Positions 9,380 through 18,011 of a DNA stretch of 64,000 bases are shown here, one piece after another (the first letter of the stretch is position 1; each line of letters opens with the position of its first letter). The notes under the pieces were generated by a model that worked only from the letters and a program-made list of their open reading frames with translations, searched no databases and was not told the DNA's origin. This stretch comes from Flavobacterium lotistagni (GTDB lineage Bacteria > Bacteroidota > Bacteroidia > Flavobacteriales > Flavobacteriaceae). The stretch spans positions 90,076-154,075 of the forward strand of contig NZ_JAAJBU010000008.1 of NCBI RefSeq assembly GCF_011392125.1. Reading direction: 5' to 3'. Position numbers and translations under genes: made by a program.

Positions 9380-9955
9380 TTAATTTTTCTGCAAAATTCT
9401 GGCTCTTAATCTGCTTAAAGATTGTGGTTTGATACCCAAATAACTGGCTAACTGGTGCTGCGGAACCCTTTGAATTAGGTCAGGTCTGACTTGCAATAAA
9501 TTCAAATACCGTTGTTCAGGGGAAGAGGTTTTAAACGCGTCAAAATCTATTCGTTCTTTAGCGAGTAATTCCTCAGACATCATTCTGCACATGGTTTCAA
9601 ATTTTGGAAATTTACGATTGATTTCCTCTTCCATATCGGTATTTGAAATGGTTAAGATACAGTCTTCTATGCAAGATACATAATAAGGCGACGGCGTCTT
9701 ACTGAGTACGGAAGGCGGTACTAAAGCTTCCATTTCTGTATAGAAAGCAGTAGTTTTTTCTTCACCATCAATATTGTAATAGCTGCGAATACAACCTTTC
9801 AAAACAAAATAGCTTTCATTGGATTTTTGTCCTTCTTTGAGAAGAATTGTCCCTTTTTTAACGGAATGAAAAAGATTTAATGAAAGTAGTGTGCTCTTTT
9901 CCTCTTCGGTTAAGGAAATATATTTTGAGATGAAATCGAATAATAGGTTTTGCAT
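9380..9955 (-). CDS. Crp/Fnr family transcriptional regulator
   Basis: A 191-residue regulator. Residues about 12-110 are a cyclic-nucleotide-binding-like beta roll ('VKKGTILLKEGQKSNESYFVLKG'-type strand pattern). The C-terminal part carries a winged helix with recognition region 'LASYLGIKPQSLSRLRARI' (residues about 168-186). No Fnr-type Cys cluster is present. Members of this short Bacteroidota subfamily are often encoded next to the genes they control; here the DoxX gene is read divergently across a 325-bp gap. The effector is unknown. Confidence 0.85.
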   Translation of the reverse strand: MQNLLFDFISKYISLTEEEKSTLLSLNLFHSVKKGTILLKEGQKSNESYFVLKGCIRSYYNIDGEEKTTAFYTEMEALVPPSVLSKTPSPYYVSCIEDCILTISNTDMEEEINRKFPKFETMCRMMSEELLAKERIDFDAFKTSSPEQRYLNLLQVRPDLIQRVPQHQLASYLGIKPQSLSRLRARILQKN

Positions 9956-10280
9956 TGTTTTGTGATGTTATGACTGTAACTATTGCCCCTAAAGCCAATA
10001 GCGCTTCAGAAAAGGATTGCAGGTTTTTAATATATAAAGTTATTCATAATGATAAGAAAATATAGTATCGCTTCAATAGGATTATTCAGAAACATCCAAG
10101 TAAAACTTGTTGCAAACATAAGCAATCATGAGCAATTCAGTATTGGACAATTGCAACTAGATGATGTAAAAATCAAACGGTCAATGAATGTGAAATAATC
10201 CAATTTTTTATGCAATATGTGCATGCTTAATCCAAAATATGAAAGTGAAATTTGCGGCATAACTTTTAAATAAATCAATT
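9956..10280. other. Divergent intergenic region with a doubtful 49-codon ORF
   Basis: The 325-bp gap between the Crp-type regulator and the DoxX gene must hold promoters for both. It also contains an open frame on the plus strand, 10049-10198 (49 codons, starting 'MIRKYSIAS' and ending 'KRSMNVK'), with no recognised similarity and no clear start signal. It may be a remnant or noise. No clear palindrome was found. Confidence 0.4.
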
Positions 10281-10706
10281 ATGAATCAAAAAACAATTAG
10301 TGAAGACAGCGGTCAATTGCACGAAGGCTTATTGATTATTAGAATTCTTATAGGCATTACTTTTATCATTCATGGCTTTCCGAAACTAACGGGAGGCATC
10401 GAAACATGGACATTTTTAGGCGGAACAATGAAAATTGTAGCTATCGATTTTATGCCTGCTTTCTGGGGATTTTTATGTGCCATCGCTGAGTTTTTGGGCG
10501 GCATATTTCTGGCCTTGGGCTTATTCACAAGAATTAGCGCAGCTGCTTTGCTTTTAACGATGTTGATGGCAACTCTATTTCACTTGACTAATGGTGACTC
10601 CTTTGACACTGCTTCTCACGCTATTGAAGACGGGATACTCTTTTTAGGCTTTATATATATGGGCGCAGGAAAGTATTCTTTGGATTACAGAATGTCCCAG
10701 AAATAA
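10281..10706 (+). CDS. DoxX family membrane protein
   Basis: A 141-residue four-helix membrane protein. It shows the DoxX signature: 'LLIIRILIGITFIIHGFPKL' at residues about 18-37, 'FWGFLCAIAEFLGGIFLALG' in helix 2, and 'GAGKYSLD' at the C-terminus. DoxX-like proteins sit in the inner membrane; some are linked to thiosulfate:quinone oxidation or redox stress, but most are unassigned. It is divergent from the Crp-type regulator, which is a plausible controller, and it ends at a strong intrinsic terminator. Confidence 0.85.
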   Translation: MNQKTISEDSGQLHEGLLIIRILIGITFIIHGFPKLTGGIETWTFLGGTMKIVAIDFMPAFWGFLCAIAEFLGGIFLALGLFTRISAAALLLTMLMATLFHLTNGDSFDTASHAIEDGILFLGFIYMGAGKYSLDYRMSQK

Positions 10707-10731
10707 TTCGTTAACTTTTATACCTCCTTGG

Positions 10732-10777
10732 ACTTGAACAAATAGATGAAAAATTTATTTGTTCGAGTCTGTTTTTT
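10732..10777 (+). terminator. Strong intrinsic terminator of the DoxX gene
   Basis: A 13-bp stem (10732-10744 with 10756-10768, one G-T wobble, 11-nt loop) is followed by CTG and six T. It ends the DoxX transcript. It also covers the first possible ATG (10746) of the following frame, which argues that the next gene starts at 10779. Confidence 0.8.
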
Positions 10778-10778
10778 C

Positions 10779-11645
10779 ATGACTTCTTTTATAAAACGAT
10801 ATATAATATTGCTGCTATATATTTCCGGATTCAGCCAAGCAAATGATTTAGATATTGGTGAAGTAAGTCTAGATCGACTCTATTTTGGACTCTATGGAAA
10901 AGAATTCGTCAAGACAGATTCTGCCTATGCTTTTAATAGCAGTACGCTAAGGCTCGGAGCACTATTGAGTAAGAAATTTAATAATCAGATAAAGATTCGG
11001 TCATTTGCTCTAATGAAATTCGAAACTAGTGAACCTATAAAATCGAATGGTTCTTTCGAATTCGTTTATCAAGTTGATGCTTTGAATAGACTTCAATTGG
11101 GTTATGTTGGAACCGCTTTTTCAGAATTAAGACCCAATCCGCTAACACCAGAAAGTCAAACCGAGTATAGCACCCAATCAAAGATTCCTGGTGCCAAGCC
11201 AACCTTAAAATATTTCCGTGAACTTAAGCATTTTTCCTCGTTGACTACAAGTCTATCTTATGATCATTCTCTGTTGGGTTACCAATTAAAATTTAGTAAT
11301 AAGAATTTAGCGTTGGGGTTTCAATTGGAAAAGCATAACGTGATTGGTGCCGTAGAATATCATCTGAAGAATTATAGCAGTATTTCTGTCTATAATTTTA
11401 GTAGAAGTGAGTTCAATCAAGCACTAATTTACAGTTTTAAAGAGTATCTATTTTATGTTGAAGGAGAAATCAATTCAGGACAAATCAGTCAAAACTTTGA
11501 GATTGGAGTTCGGAGTAACTTTACAAATCATGCTTACCCTATTAAAGGTTTCCTTGGATTAAGTTATAACAATTTTGACAAAATGATTTCAGGTCAATTG
11601 TTCATTCATTTTAAAGAGTCATTTTTCAAAAGAGTGATGCAATAA
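10779..11645 (+). CDS. Secreted beta-barrel-like protein of unknown function
   Basis: A 288-residue protein. The start at 10779 ('MTSFIKRYIILLLYISGFSQA') puts a signal peptide at the N-terminus; the upstream ATG at 10746 would lie inside the DoxX terminator hairpin. The mature part consists of repeated amphipathic beta strands rich in Tyr, Phe and Ser ending '..GQLFIHFKES', suggesting an outer-membrane barrel of about 12 strands. No known family was recognised. Its promoter must lie in or just after the terminator, so partial readthrough from the DoxX gene is possible. Confidence 0.55.
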   Translation: MTSFIKRYIILLLYISGFSQANDLDIGEVSLDRLYFGLYGKEFVKTDSAYAFNSSTLRLGALLSKKFNNQIKIRSFALMKFETSEPIKSNGSFEFVYQVDALNRLQLGYVGTAFSELRPNPLTPESQTEYSTQSKIPGAKPTLKYFRELKHFSSLTTSLSYDHSLLGYQLKFSNKNLALGFQLEKHNVIGAVEYHLKNYSSISVYNFSRSEFNQALIYSFKEYLFYVEGEINSGQISQNFEIGVRSNFTNHAYPIKGFLGLSYNNFDKMISGQLFIHFKESFFKRVMQ

Positions 11646-11689
11646 AACTATAGAATATTGTCAAATCAGAATACAAACACTAATACCAA

Positions 11690-13111
11690 TTACAAGTCAA
11701 TCACTTGGCATAAATCCGGATTCTCGCGAAATATATTTTGCATTAGATTCATCACCATTTCGACATCTTTATCCGAAGTACGCCAATTGACAATTGCAGC
11801 TCTAATGCCCTTTTCGCCTTTGTAAACTGTTGGAGTCATATATACTTGCCTTGTATTGTTTAACAAGTATAGAAAACTTTGGGTGTCATTTTCATTTGCC
11901 AAACTAAAGCAAACCGTATTCAAGCGAACCGGAGCCAATAATTTCAGGTATGGATTTGAAGCGATAAATTCCCCCAGTTGATGCGCTATTCGAATATTAT
12001 TTTCCACAATTTCTTTGTAGCCCTCTTTGCCATAGGCTTTTAATGAAAACCAAGAAGGAAGCGCTTTGAGCCTTCTGGAGTTTTCTGGCAGTAGATTCAT
12101 AAAATTCAATTCTTCATTCGGATTTCCTAAGTAAGGCGCATTTGAATTTTGAAATGATTCAACCTGCAAGAGTTTATGCTCTTCTTTAATAAAAAAAACA
12201 GCACTTTCGTAGGGCACATTCAACCATTTGTGACAATCTACAGTAATACTATCCGCATTTTCCCAACCGTTTAAAAGGTGTTTGTACTGATCTGAGCAAG
12301 CAGCAAATCCGCCAAAAGCAGCGTCAATATGCCACCAGAAATCATATTTGTCTTTCAGTTTTGCTATTGTTTCCAAATCGTCAAAATCAACTGTGTTCAC
12401 AGTACCAGCGCTAGATATTAGGATAAAGGGTTGGCCCTTCAAATTTTGAATTTCACTTTCCAAGGCAACCAGATCTATAGATTCTCTGTTGCCTTGCTCG
12501 GTTTTTATTATGGTGATATTATTGCTTCCCAAACCAATAAGAGATAACGACTTGAAAATTGATGAATGTGGAGCGGATGCCAATACGGTAATCTTTTCCG
12601 TAATACCATTCTTTGCAATATCTTGACTTAACTTTTTTCCAACCCATTGCCTGGCAACTGCCAAAGATGTAAAGTTCGACATGGTGGCTCCAGTTACAAA
12701 ACCGCCCCAATAGTTTTTGGGCAAATTCAACAAATCCATAAATAACTCAATCGTTTCAAGTTCTATTAATGCGGAGTTGTCTCCATGACCGCCTACCGAA
12801 TAACTAATCTGATCATAAATTGTGGCCAGCCAATCGCCCATAATCGCAGCCGGTGTAGTGCCTCCAACAGCCAAACCCCAAAAACGCGGGCCAGAACTGG
12901 CGACCATTACAGGTTCAAACCTTTTGTTAAATTCGGTTAGGGTTTCACTCGCACCCAATCCTTGTTGAGACAAACTTGTTTCTATTTTAAAGTTGGTCTC
13001 TGCAGAAGTTGGTCTGGAAGCAATATTGTTTAGATAATCAATTGCTTGAATTTTAATACTTTCTAGAAGACGATCCATTTTCAGCGCCTCTTCTTTAATT
13101 TTTGGATTCAT
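11690..13111 (-). CDS. PLP-dependent (aromatic-type) amino-acid decarboxylase
   Basis: A 473-residue group II decarboxylase. The PLP lysine is K295 in 'DCHKWLN' (292-298), with the upstream 'HIDAAFGG' (261-268) whose Asp binds the pyridine nitrogen and His stacks on the ring. 'GFVTGATMSN' (137-146) is the phosphate-binding region. The family decarboxylates aromatic amino acids, glutamate or related substrates in the cytoplasm; the specificity cannot be read from sequence. It is the last gene of a minus-strand run with a cyclase, an FMN protein, a nitronate monooxygenase and a cupin, so amine production within a small-molecule pathway is plausible. Confidence 0.85.
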   Translation of the reverse strand: MNPKIKEEALKMDRLLESIKIQAIDYLNNIASRPTSAETNFKIETSLSQQGLGASETLTEFNKRFEPVMVASSGPRFWGLAVGGTTPAAIMGDWLATIYDQISYSVGGHGDNSALIELETIELFMDLLNLPKNYWGGFVTGATMSNFTSLAVARQWVGKKLSQDIAKNGITEKITVLASAPHSSIFKSLSLIGLGSNNITIIKTEQGNRESIDLVALESEIQNLKGQPFILISSAGTVNTVDFDDLETIAKLKDKYDFWWHIDAAFGGFAACSDQYKHLLNGWENADSITVDCHKWLNVPYESAVFFIKEEHKLLQVESFQNSNAPYLGNPNEELNFMNLLPENSRRLKALPSWFSLKAYGKEGYKEIVENNIRIAHQLGEFIASNPYLKLLAPVRLNTVCFSLANENDTQSFLYLLNNTRQVYMTPTVYKGEKGIRAAIVNWRTSDKDVEMVMNLMQNIFRENPDLCQVIDL

Positions 13112-13163
13112 TTTTTAGTGGGTAACGATGTGATCAGTGGATTTATTTTCAAATACTTGTTTC

Positions 13164-13826
13164 TCATAACATTTTCCCGATTGCTCTTACCGGAAAGGTT
13201 CCTGTTCCTTTAATTTTGGGCGGAATGGCCGTAAAGGTAAAATGTGTATTGCTTAATTTTTGCAGATTACAAAGATGCTCAACAATTAATATATTGGCCC
13301 TCAGAAGCGTACTATGCACTGGCCGCAAATTGAAATTTGTATTGTCAATATTGTGGGAATCAATTCCGACAAGTTTTACGCTTTGCTTTTTCAGATATTC
13401 AGCTGCTTCGGCGGTAATGTATGGATGATTTGTAAAGTATTTATCGGTATTCCAATATTTATCCCAACCGGTGTGAATCAGCACTGCTTTGTTTTTTAAC
13501 TCAAGATTCTCGAAGTGTTCTAGACCAATGCTTAAGGTTTGTTTATGAGGAACACTTATCAAGATGGCCTCCAAATCAAAAAAGCTTTCTAGTTGAAATT
13601 CCGTGAAATCTTTACCTGTTTCATATCGATGCAAAGGACAATCCATATAAGTTCCGGTGTTACCAACCATTTCAATTTTGGCGATATGGAATTCATCAGG
13701 ACTTTGGTATATTTTTTTTGAATCCTTCCGGGTCAGATAATCACATATAATTGGAGCCGGCAGGCCTTTATAGGTAATCAATCCGTCTTCTATAGTATGG
13801 CTTAAATCGATCAAGCGTGTTTTCAT
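13164..13826 (-). CDS. Cyclase family / kynurenine-formamidase-like metal hydrolase
   Basis: A 220-residue protein of the cyclase (KynB-like) family. 'DLSHTIEDGLITYKGLP' at the N-terminus, 'HTGWDKYW' near residue 137, and 'GNTGTYMDCPLHRY' (residues about 55-68) correspond to the metal-binding regions; the usual 'GTHxDxPxH' appears as 'GTYMDCPLH', so the first His is replaced by Tyr. The family includes arylformamidases. Sitting beside an aromatic-type decarboxylase, a role in aromatic amine or kynurenine-like chemistry is possible but unproven. It is 52 bp upstream of the decarboxylase. Confidence 0.75.
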   Translation of the reverse strand: MKTRLIDLSHTIEDGLITYKGLPAPIICDYLTRKDSKKIYQSPDEFHIAKIEMVGNTGTYMDCPLHRYETGKDFTEFQLESFFDLEAILISVPHKQTLSIGLEHFENLELKNKAVLIHTGWDKYWNTDKYFTNHPYITAEAAEYLKKQSVKLVGIDSHNIDNTNFNLRPVHSTLLRANILIVEHLCNLQKLSNTHFTFTAIPPKIKGTGTFPVRAIGKML

Positions 13827-13850
13827 TTTTATTTTTTTGGCAGATCGAAG

Positions 13851-14450
13851 TTACTTGATATAAGTTGCCATTTTTCGTTCTGTTTCAACGGGCGATTTCG
13901 AAAGATTTTCAACAATTCTTTTCCTTTCCGTTTCAGTGCGATTTTGACTGGCCTTTTTCTTAGCCTGAATATCAGTCACTTTAATTTTAAAAGCCACGAT
14001 GCCTCGAATTAAGTTGCTTTTGAAGGCCTCAGGGAGTTTATCCCATTGGCTAAGATAATCGCTTTCATAAGTGCCAATAGTATCTTTTAAAATTTCAATG
14101 GTTTCTTCTTCAGAAGTTATGATTTCGCCTTGTCCATAGATGTGTACCGAAACATAATTCCAGGTAGGCACATTTTTGATTGAATCGTAATTTTTGGGTG
14201 AAATGTAAGCGTTTGGTTCGTTAAAAATGACTAGTGTTTTGTTTGAAGTAATTTCTTTCCATTGCTCATTTGCCTTAGCAAAGTGTGAAATTAGATACAA
14301 GGCGTTATTTTCTTCCCTAATTACAAAAGGCAAATGCGTTGCTGATGGGAAATTGTCTTTCACGCTGATAATAGTCGCAAAACTATATTCTTTGAGAAAC
14401 GAAATTATTTCTGATTTGTTTTCAAAATTGAAGTGCTCAGGAAGGTACAT
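13851..14450 (-). CDS. FMN-binding PaiB-like protein
   Basis: A 199-residue protein of the PaiB / 'FMN-binding negative transcriptional regulator' family. The N-terminal 'MYLPEHF' is the typical start of the family and fixes the ATG at 14450 rather than the TTG two codons upstream. 'THLPFV' and 'AHFAKANEQW'-like strands form the split-barrel flavin fold, and a C-terminal 'KKASQNRTETERKRIVENL' is the usual basic tail. Bacillus PaiB was reported as a regulator; most members are probably flavin enzymes. It lies 24 bp before the cyclase gene in the same operon. Confidence 0.85.
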   Translation of the reverse strand: MYLPEHFNFENKSEIISFLKEYSFATIISVKDNFPSATHLPFVIREENNALYLISHFAKANEQWKEITSNKTLVIFNEPNAYISPKNYDSIKNVPTWNYVSVHIYGQGEIITSEEETIEILKDTIGTYESDYLSQWDKLPEAFKSNLIRGIVAFKIKVTDIQAKKKASQNRTETERKRIVENLSKSPVETERKMATYIK

Positions 14451-14473
14451 ATTCAAGAATGTATTTGCTGGTT

Positions 14474-15523
14474 TTATATTAATCCTTTGACGATATCATT
14501 AAATACCATTGCTGCTTTTCTAAATTCAATTTCTGATACATTTTGTCCTGCCCAAAACGGAATTAAGTCTAATTTCCCTTGTTCGAGTGCCGCTTTGCGA
14601 AGTGGAGCAATGAATTGTGAATGGATAGGGAAGGGCAATGTTCTATCTAGTTTTACTTGTTCTGTTAGGATTCCCGGAATTCCTCTGCCAATTCTTCCGG
14701 TAAAATCTTTTGTTAGAATGGTATTGTTTGCTCTTTGAGAAAATAAAACATTCCGATAATCCTCAGTGATTCCAGATTCTTCACAAGCCAAGAATGCCGT
14801 TCCTACCTGAACACCTGAGGCCCCAAGAGTGAGAGCAGCTGAGGCGGCAGAACCGTTTGTAATTCCACCAGCAGCAATTATGGGTTTAGAAATGCGTTTA
14901 GCCAGTTGTTGTACCAAGACAAAAGTTCCCCGGTAAGATTCTTCCACTGGCAATAAGAATGATGGTCTATGCCCACCAGCTTCAAATCCTGAAGCCACAA
15001 TTAAATCCACATCAGTTTCCTCCAAAAGCAATCCTTCTTCTAGTGTGGTGGCCGCGCCAATGGTTTTGATACCTCTTCTTTTAAACTCTCTTAAGATGGT
15101 CGGATTTGGTATCCCGAAGACAAAACTAAAAACCGGCACTTCTTGACTTAGAACCATTTCTACTTGTTTTTCGAATTGTTTAGCGACCGGTTTGGGTTTG
15201 TCAGGAATCGGGACATTTAGTAAATCAAAATACTCTTTATAATTAGCAACGATTAAGCTGTAGAGTTCGTCTGAAATTTCGTTGTCAGCATCGGCATCAT
15301 TTACCCAAAGGTTAATATTAAAAGGCTTGTTGGTAAGTTGTTTAATTTCTTGAATAACTGCTTTGATTCTTTCAGGAGTCAATTGATAGGCGCCATAACC
15401 ACCCAAACCACCCAAATTTGAAACCTTCGACACTAATGAAGGAGTAGAATAACCACCACCAAAAGGCCCTTGAAAAAGTGGGTATTTAATAGAAAGCATT
15501 TCTCTAACTTTATTTTTGTTCAT
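14474..15523 (-). CDS. Nitronate monooxygenase
   Basis: A 349-residue FMN-dependent TIM-barrel enzyme of the NMO / 2-nitropropane dioxygenase family. 'YPLFQGPFGGGYSTPSLV' at the N-terminus binds flavin; 'ASGFEAGGH' contains the active-site His; 'AAGGITNGSA' and 'GASGVQVGTAFLACEESG' bind the FMN phosphate. It oxidises alkyl nitronates such as propionate-3-nitronate and thereby detoxifies nitro compounds. It starts 8 bp after the cupin stop codon and precedes the PaiB-like gene by 23 bp, so the cluster is translated from one message. Confidence 0.85.
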   Translation of the reverse strand: MNKNKVREMLSIKYPLFQGPFGGGYSTPSLVSKVSNLGGLGGYGAYQLTPERIKAVIQEIKQLTNKPFNINLWVNDADADNEISDELYSLIVANYKEYFDLLNVPIPDKPKPVAKQFEKQVEMVLSQEVPVFSFVFGIPNPTILREFKRRGIKTIGAATTLEEGLLLEETDVDLIVASGFEAGGHRPSFLLPVEESYRGTFVLVQQLAKRISKPIIAAGGITNGSAASAALTLGASGVQVGTAFLACEESGITEDYRNVLFSQRANNTILTKDFTGRIGRGIPGILTEQVKLDRTLPFPIHSQFIAPLRKAALEQGKLDLIPFWAGQNVSEIEFRKAAMVFNDIVKGLI

Positions 15524-15531
15524 GGCAGATC

Positions 15532-16008
15532 TTATTTATTTTTTCTTGGATCATCTTCGATATTAATATAGCTGAGTCCTAAAGGACCAATCGCGTATAC
15601 TTGTGTGATGTATTCTCCGGATTTAGCGCAATGGAAGTGCGGTGTTCCTCCTGGCAATGTAAGTACTGTTCCTGGCGGATAAGCATTGAGTTGAGATTCG
15701 TCGTAGTTTTCTCCAATTCCGATGTAGAAAACACCCGAAATAACGGTATATATGCGATCTTCAGGATGTTTATGAGGCATAATTATTTCACCTTCGGGAA
15801 CTTTTACTCTGACGATAAAGGGTTCGTTTTTATTGGGTTCACCAACTAGAGTAGCCAGTTTAACATTGCTGGGAAAAGCTGGGAATGATTTCCAAACCAC
15901 ATTTTCATTGTGTATCGACCCCAATTTATCTTTTGATAAGTTTTGTGAATGCGTATGATGTACTGAAAAAAGGACTAAGCCTATGAAAGTAATAACTACT
16001 TTTTGCAT
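15532..16008 (-). CDS. Secreted cupin-domain protein
   Basis: A 158-residue protein with a signal peptide (residues 1-21, ending 'THSQ') and one cupin barrel. Metal ligands are visible as His79, His81 and Glu83 ('MPHKHPEDR') and a second motif 'PGGTPHFHC' with His124 or His126. The ATG at 16008 is preferred because the upstream frame adds ten residues without family similarity and disturbs the signal peptide. Small cupins of this kind are periplasmic and of unknown substrate. It begins just after a terminator and leads the operon with the nitronate monooxygenase gene. Confidence 0.8.
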   Translation of the reverse strand: MQKVVITFIGLVLFSVHHTHSQNLSKDKLGSIHNENVVWKSFPAFPSNVKLATLVGEPNKNEPFIVRVKVPEGEIIMPHKHPEDRIYTVISGVFYIGIGENYDESQLNAYPPGTVLTLPGGTPHFHCAKSGEYITQVYAIGPLGLSYINIEDDPRKNK

Positions 16009-16027
16009 ATAAAAATGGAGTTTTAAA

Positions 16028-16061
16028 TAAAAAAACATCCTCGGCTTGCACCGAGAATGTT
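16028..16061 (-). terminator. Intrinsic terminator or attenuator between NTF2-like and cupin genes
   Basis: On the minus strand an 11-bp stem (arms 16051-16061 and 16034-16044, one wobble, 6-nt loop) is followed by seven T. It lies directly behind the NTF2-like gene and only about 20 bp before the cupin start, leaving no room for a separate promoter. Readthrough may therefore set cupin-operon expression. Confidence 0.8.
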
Positions 16062-16063
16062 CT

Positions 16064-16435
16064 TTATTGTATGTCGTTAGTAAACAACTTATTTACAATT
16101 CTCCACTTTCCATTTACTATCGTCATTGACAAATAATCGGTGTACTGAATTCCGAATATCGGAACGCTTAATTTAGCGATGGCATTGTTCCCAAAGAAAT
16201 CGATGTTCACGATTTTCATTTTGTAATCTTCGCCTGCTTCCTTTGGTGATTTTCTGTTTTTAACGCCTTCCAAGTATTCCTCCAAATTTTTTAAATAGGG
16301 CGTTCCATTAATGTCACCATACAGAATAGTTTGTTCATGAAAGGCATTTCTCAATTTCTCGAGATCGCCTAGATAAACACCATAGAAATAATCCTCAATG
16401 ACGCTTACAACATTTTCTACCTTATTTGCTGACAT
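16064..16435 (-). CDS. NTF2-like (SnoaL/lumazine-binding type) protein
   Basis: A 123-residue nuclear-transport-factor-2 fold protein: an N-terminal helix 'VENVVSVIEDYFYGVYLGDLE', then 'AFHEQTILYG', and beta strands ending 'YTDYLSMTIVNGKWRIVNKLF'. Such proteins form small cone-shaped pockets and act as hydrolases, isomerases or ligand-binding proteins; many Bacteroidota copies are annotated only as 'nuclear transport factor 2 family'. It begins 2 bp after the stop of the DJ-1-like gene, so the two are co-translated, and it is the last gene before a strong terminator. Confidence 0.8.
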   Translation of the reverse strand: MSANKVENVVSVIEDYFYGVYLGDLEKLRNAFHEQTILYGDINGTPYLKNLEEYLEGVKNRKSPKEAGEDYKMKIVNIDFFGNNAIAKLSVPIFGIQYTDYLSMTIVNGKWRIVNKLFTNDIQ

Positions 16436-16437
16436 GA

Positions 16438-17190
16438 TTACTTGATTTTTGAAAGCAATTTTTCAGCTACAGCTTCTGATGATTGTGGATTTTGCCCGCT
16501 AATTAAAAGGCCATCCTGAACTACATAAGAGCTCCAATCATTCCCTTTCGAGTATTTGGCGCCTCGTTCCTTAAGTTTGTTTTCTAATGAAAATGGCACC
16601 ACCTCGGTGAGTTGTACAGCACTTTCCTCAGTATTACAAAAACTGGTAACTTTTTTCCCACTGATTAAATAGTTTCCTGCTTTATCTGTAACATTTACCA
16701 GTGCTGCTGATCCGTGACAAACAAAAGCAATCGGTTTGTTATTGTTATAAAAATCTTGGATAATCTTCATCGAGTTTTGGTCATTTGACAAGTCCCACAT
16801 TGGCCCGTGACCTCCTGGATAGAATACCGCAGAGAATTTTTTATGATTAACTGACGCTAATTTTTCTGTTGTACTTAAAGCTTTTTGGGCCTTACTGTCT
16901 GCATAATATCGCTTGGTTGCTTCTGTTTGAAAGGAAGGATCGTTGCTTTTAGGATCAATTGGAGCTTGGCCTCCGTTTGGCGTAGCAATAACCACTTCAT
17001 AACCCTTATCGGTAAAGTAATAGTAGGGTGTGGCAAACTCTTCAATCCATGAGCCAGTAGCTTTTCCGGTATTTCCCAACTTATCGTGAGAAGTAAGCAC
17101 AAATAATATTTTTTGTTTTTTCTGTGCTTGAATGGTGAATGATGCCATAGTTAAGATTACGGCCAAAATTGTTTTCATCGTATTTTTCAT
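16438..17190 (-). CDS. Secreted DJ-1/PfpI (type 1 glutamine amidotransferase-like) protein
   Basis: A 250-residue Hsp31-like protein with a signal peptide (residues about 1-23, ending 'IQAQ'). The nucleophile elbow is 'FVCHGSAAL' with Cys158-His159, and 'YPGGHGPMWDL' (124-134) precedes it as in the DJ-1/PfpI superfamily. Family members are glyoxalase III-like enzymes, deglycases or chaperones; periplasmic location is implied by the signal peptide. An internal ATG at codon 5 is an equally good start. It lies 33 bp behind the SDR gene and overlaps nothing. Confidence 0.85.
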   Translation of the reverse strand: MKNTMKTILAVILTMASFTIQAQKKQKILFVLTSHDKLGNTGKATGSWIEEFATPYYYFTDKGYEVVIATPNGGQAPIDPKSNDPSFQTEATKRYYADSKAQKALSTTEKLASVNHKKFSAVFYPGGHGPMWDLSNDQNSMKIIQDFYNNNKPIAFVCHGSAALVNVTDKAGNYLISGKKVTSFCNTEESAVQLTEVVPFSLENKLKERGAKYSKGNDWSSYVVQDGLLISGQNPQSSEAVAEKLLSKIK

Positions 17191-17223
17191 GATTTACTTT
17201 TTTAAGTTCTAAGATTATTTTAA

Positions 17224-17967
17224 TTAGGCGAAAAGATGTCCGGCTACGTGACCGCCATCAACGTTTATTATTTCACCGGTGATAAAGGAACTAGTGGCCA
17301 ATAAGAGTGTCATTTCGGCAATATCAGACGGCTCGCCAATTCTGTTCAATAGATGCAAACCAGCCAAACCATCGGCATTTTCAACACCAATTTTGCCTTG
17401 AAGTGGGCTTCTGATGATACCCGGAGCTATCGTGTTTACTCTAATGTTTTTGTTTCCAAATTCAGCGGCTAGTTGTTTTGTTAGTGCATGAACGCCTCCT
17501 TTGCTGACTACAGGTGCTGATGCCGGGAAGCCAGCAATTGCGTGATCAACCAAAACGGTTCCGATATTAATGACTGAACCACCACCATTTTCTAACATGG
17601 CTGGAATAGCGGCTTGTGTGGCAAAGTAGGTGCCTTTTAGGTTGATGTTATAAAAACGATCTAAATCTTCTTCCATTACATCTAAGAAAGGTTTGGGGGC
17701 AAATACGCCAGCATTGTTAACAAGAATATCAATATTGCCGAATTTGTTTTTCGCCATCGTGGCCAGCAACTTTCCTACTTCTTTTTTAGCCACATCTCCT
17801 GCTACAGTGATGGCGTTGGAAGGAGCACCAAACTCTTGGTAAGTTTTTAATAATGTTGCTTCGTTTGAGGCATTCATGACCACATTAAAGCCTTTGTCAA
17901 TGAATAGTTTTGCTATCGCTTTACCGATACCTGATGATGCGCCAGTTACAATTACTGTTTTTTTCAT
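17224..17967 (-). CDS. Short-chain dehydrogenase/reductase family protein lacking the catalytic Tyr
   Basis: A 247-residue classical-type SDR. The NAD(P)-binding 'TGASSGIG' is at residues 8-15 and 'NNAG' at 84-87. The C-terminal 'GEIINVDGG' is also typical. The active site is altered: where the family has Tyr-x-x-x-Lys, this protein reads 'SAPVVSK' (residues 150-156), so the Lys156 is kept but the Tyr position is Pro152, and the usual catalytic Ser is replaced around 'INIGTVL'. It may bind cofactor without standard dehydrogenase activity. It lies 44 bp after the tautomerase gene. Confidence 0.8.
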   Translation of the reverse strand: MKKTVIVTGASSGIGKAIAKLFIDKGFNVVMNASNEATLLKTYQEFGAPSNAITVAGDVAKKEVGKLLATMAKNKFGNIDILVNNAGVFAPKPFLDVMEEDLDRFYNINLKGTYFATQAAIPAMLENGGGSVINIGTVLVDHAIAGFPASAPVVSKGGVHALTKQLAAEFGNKNIRVNTIAPGIIRSPLQGKIGVENADGLAGLHLLNRIGEPSDIAEMTLLLATSSFITGEIINVDGGHVAGHLFA

Positions 17968-18011
17968 TTTTTAATTTAAATTAGTATTAGTGATTATTAT
18001 TTATACAACTA

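Noticed and set aside
10049..10198. 49-codon plus-strand gene between the Crp-type regulator and DoxX
   Set aside because: No similarity, no clear start signal and location in a divergent promoter region; kept only as a note in the intergenic entry.
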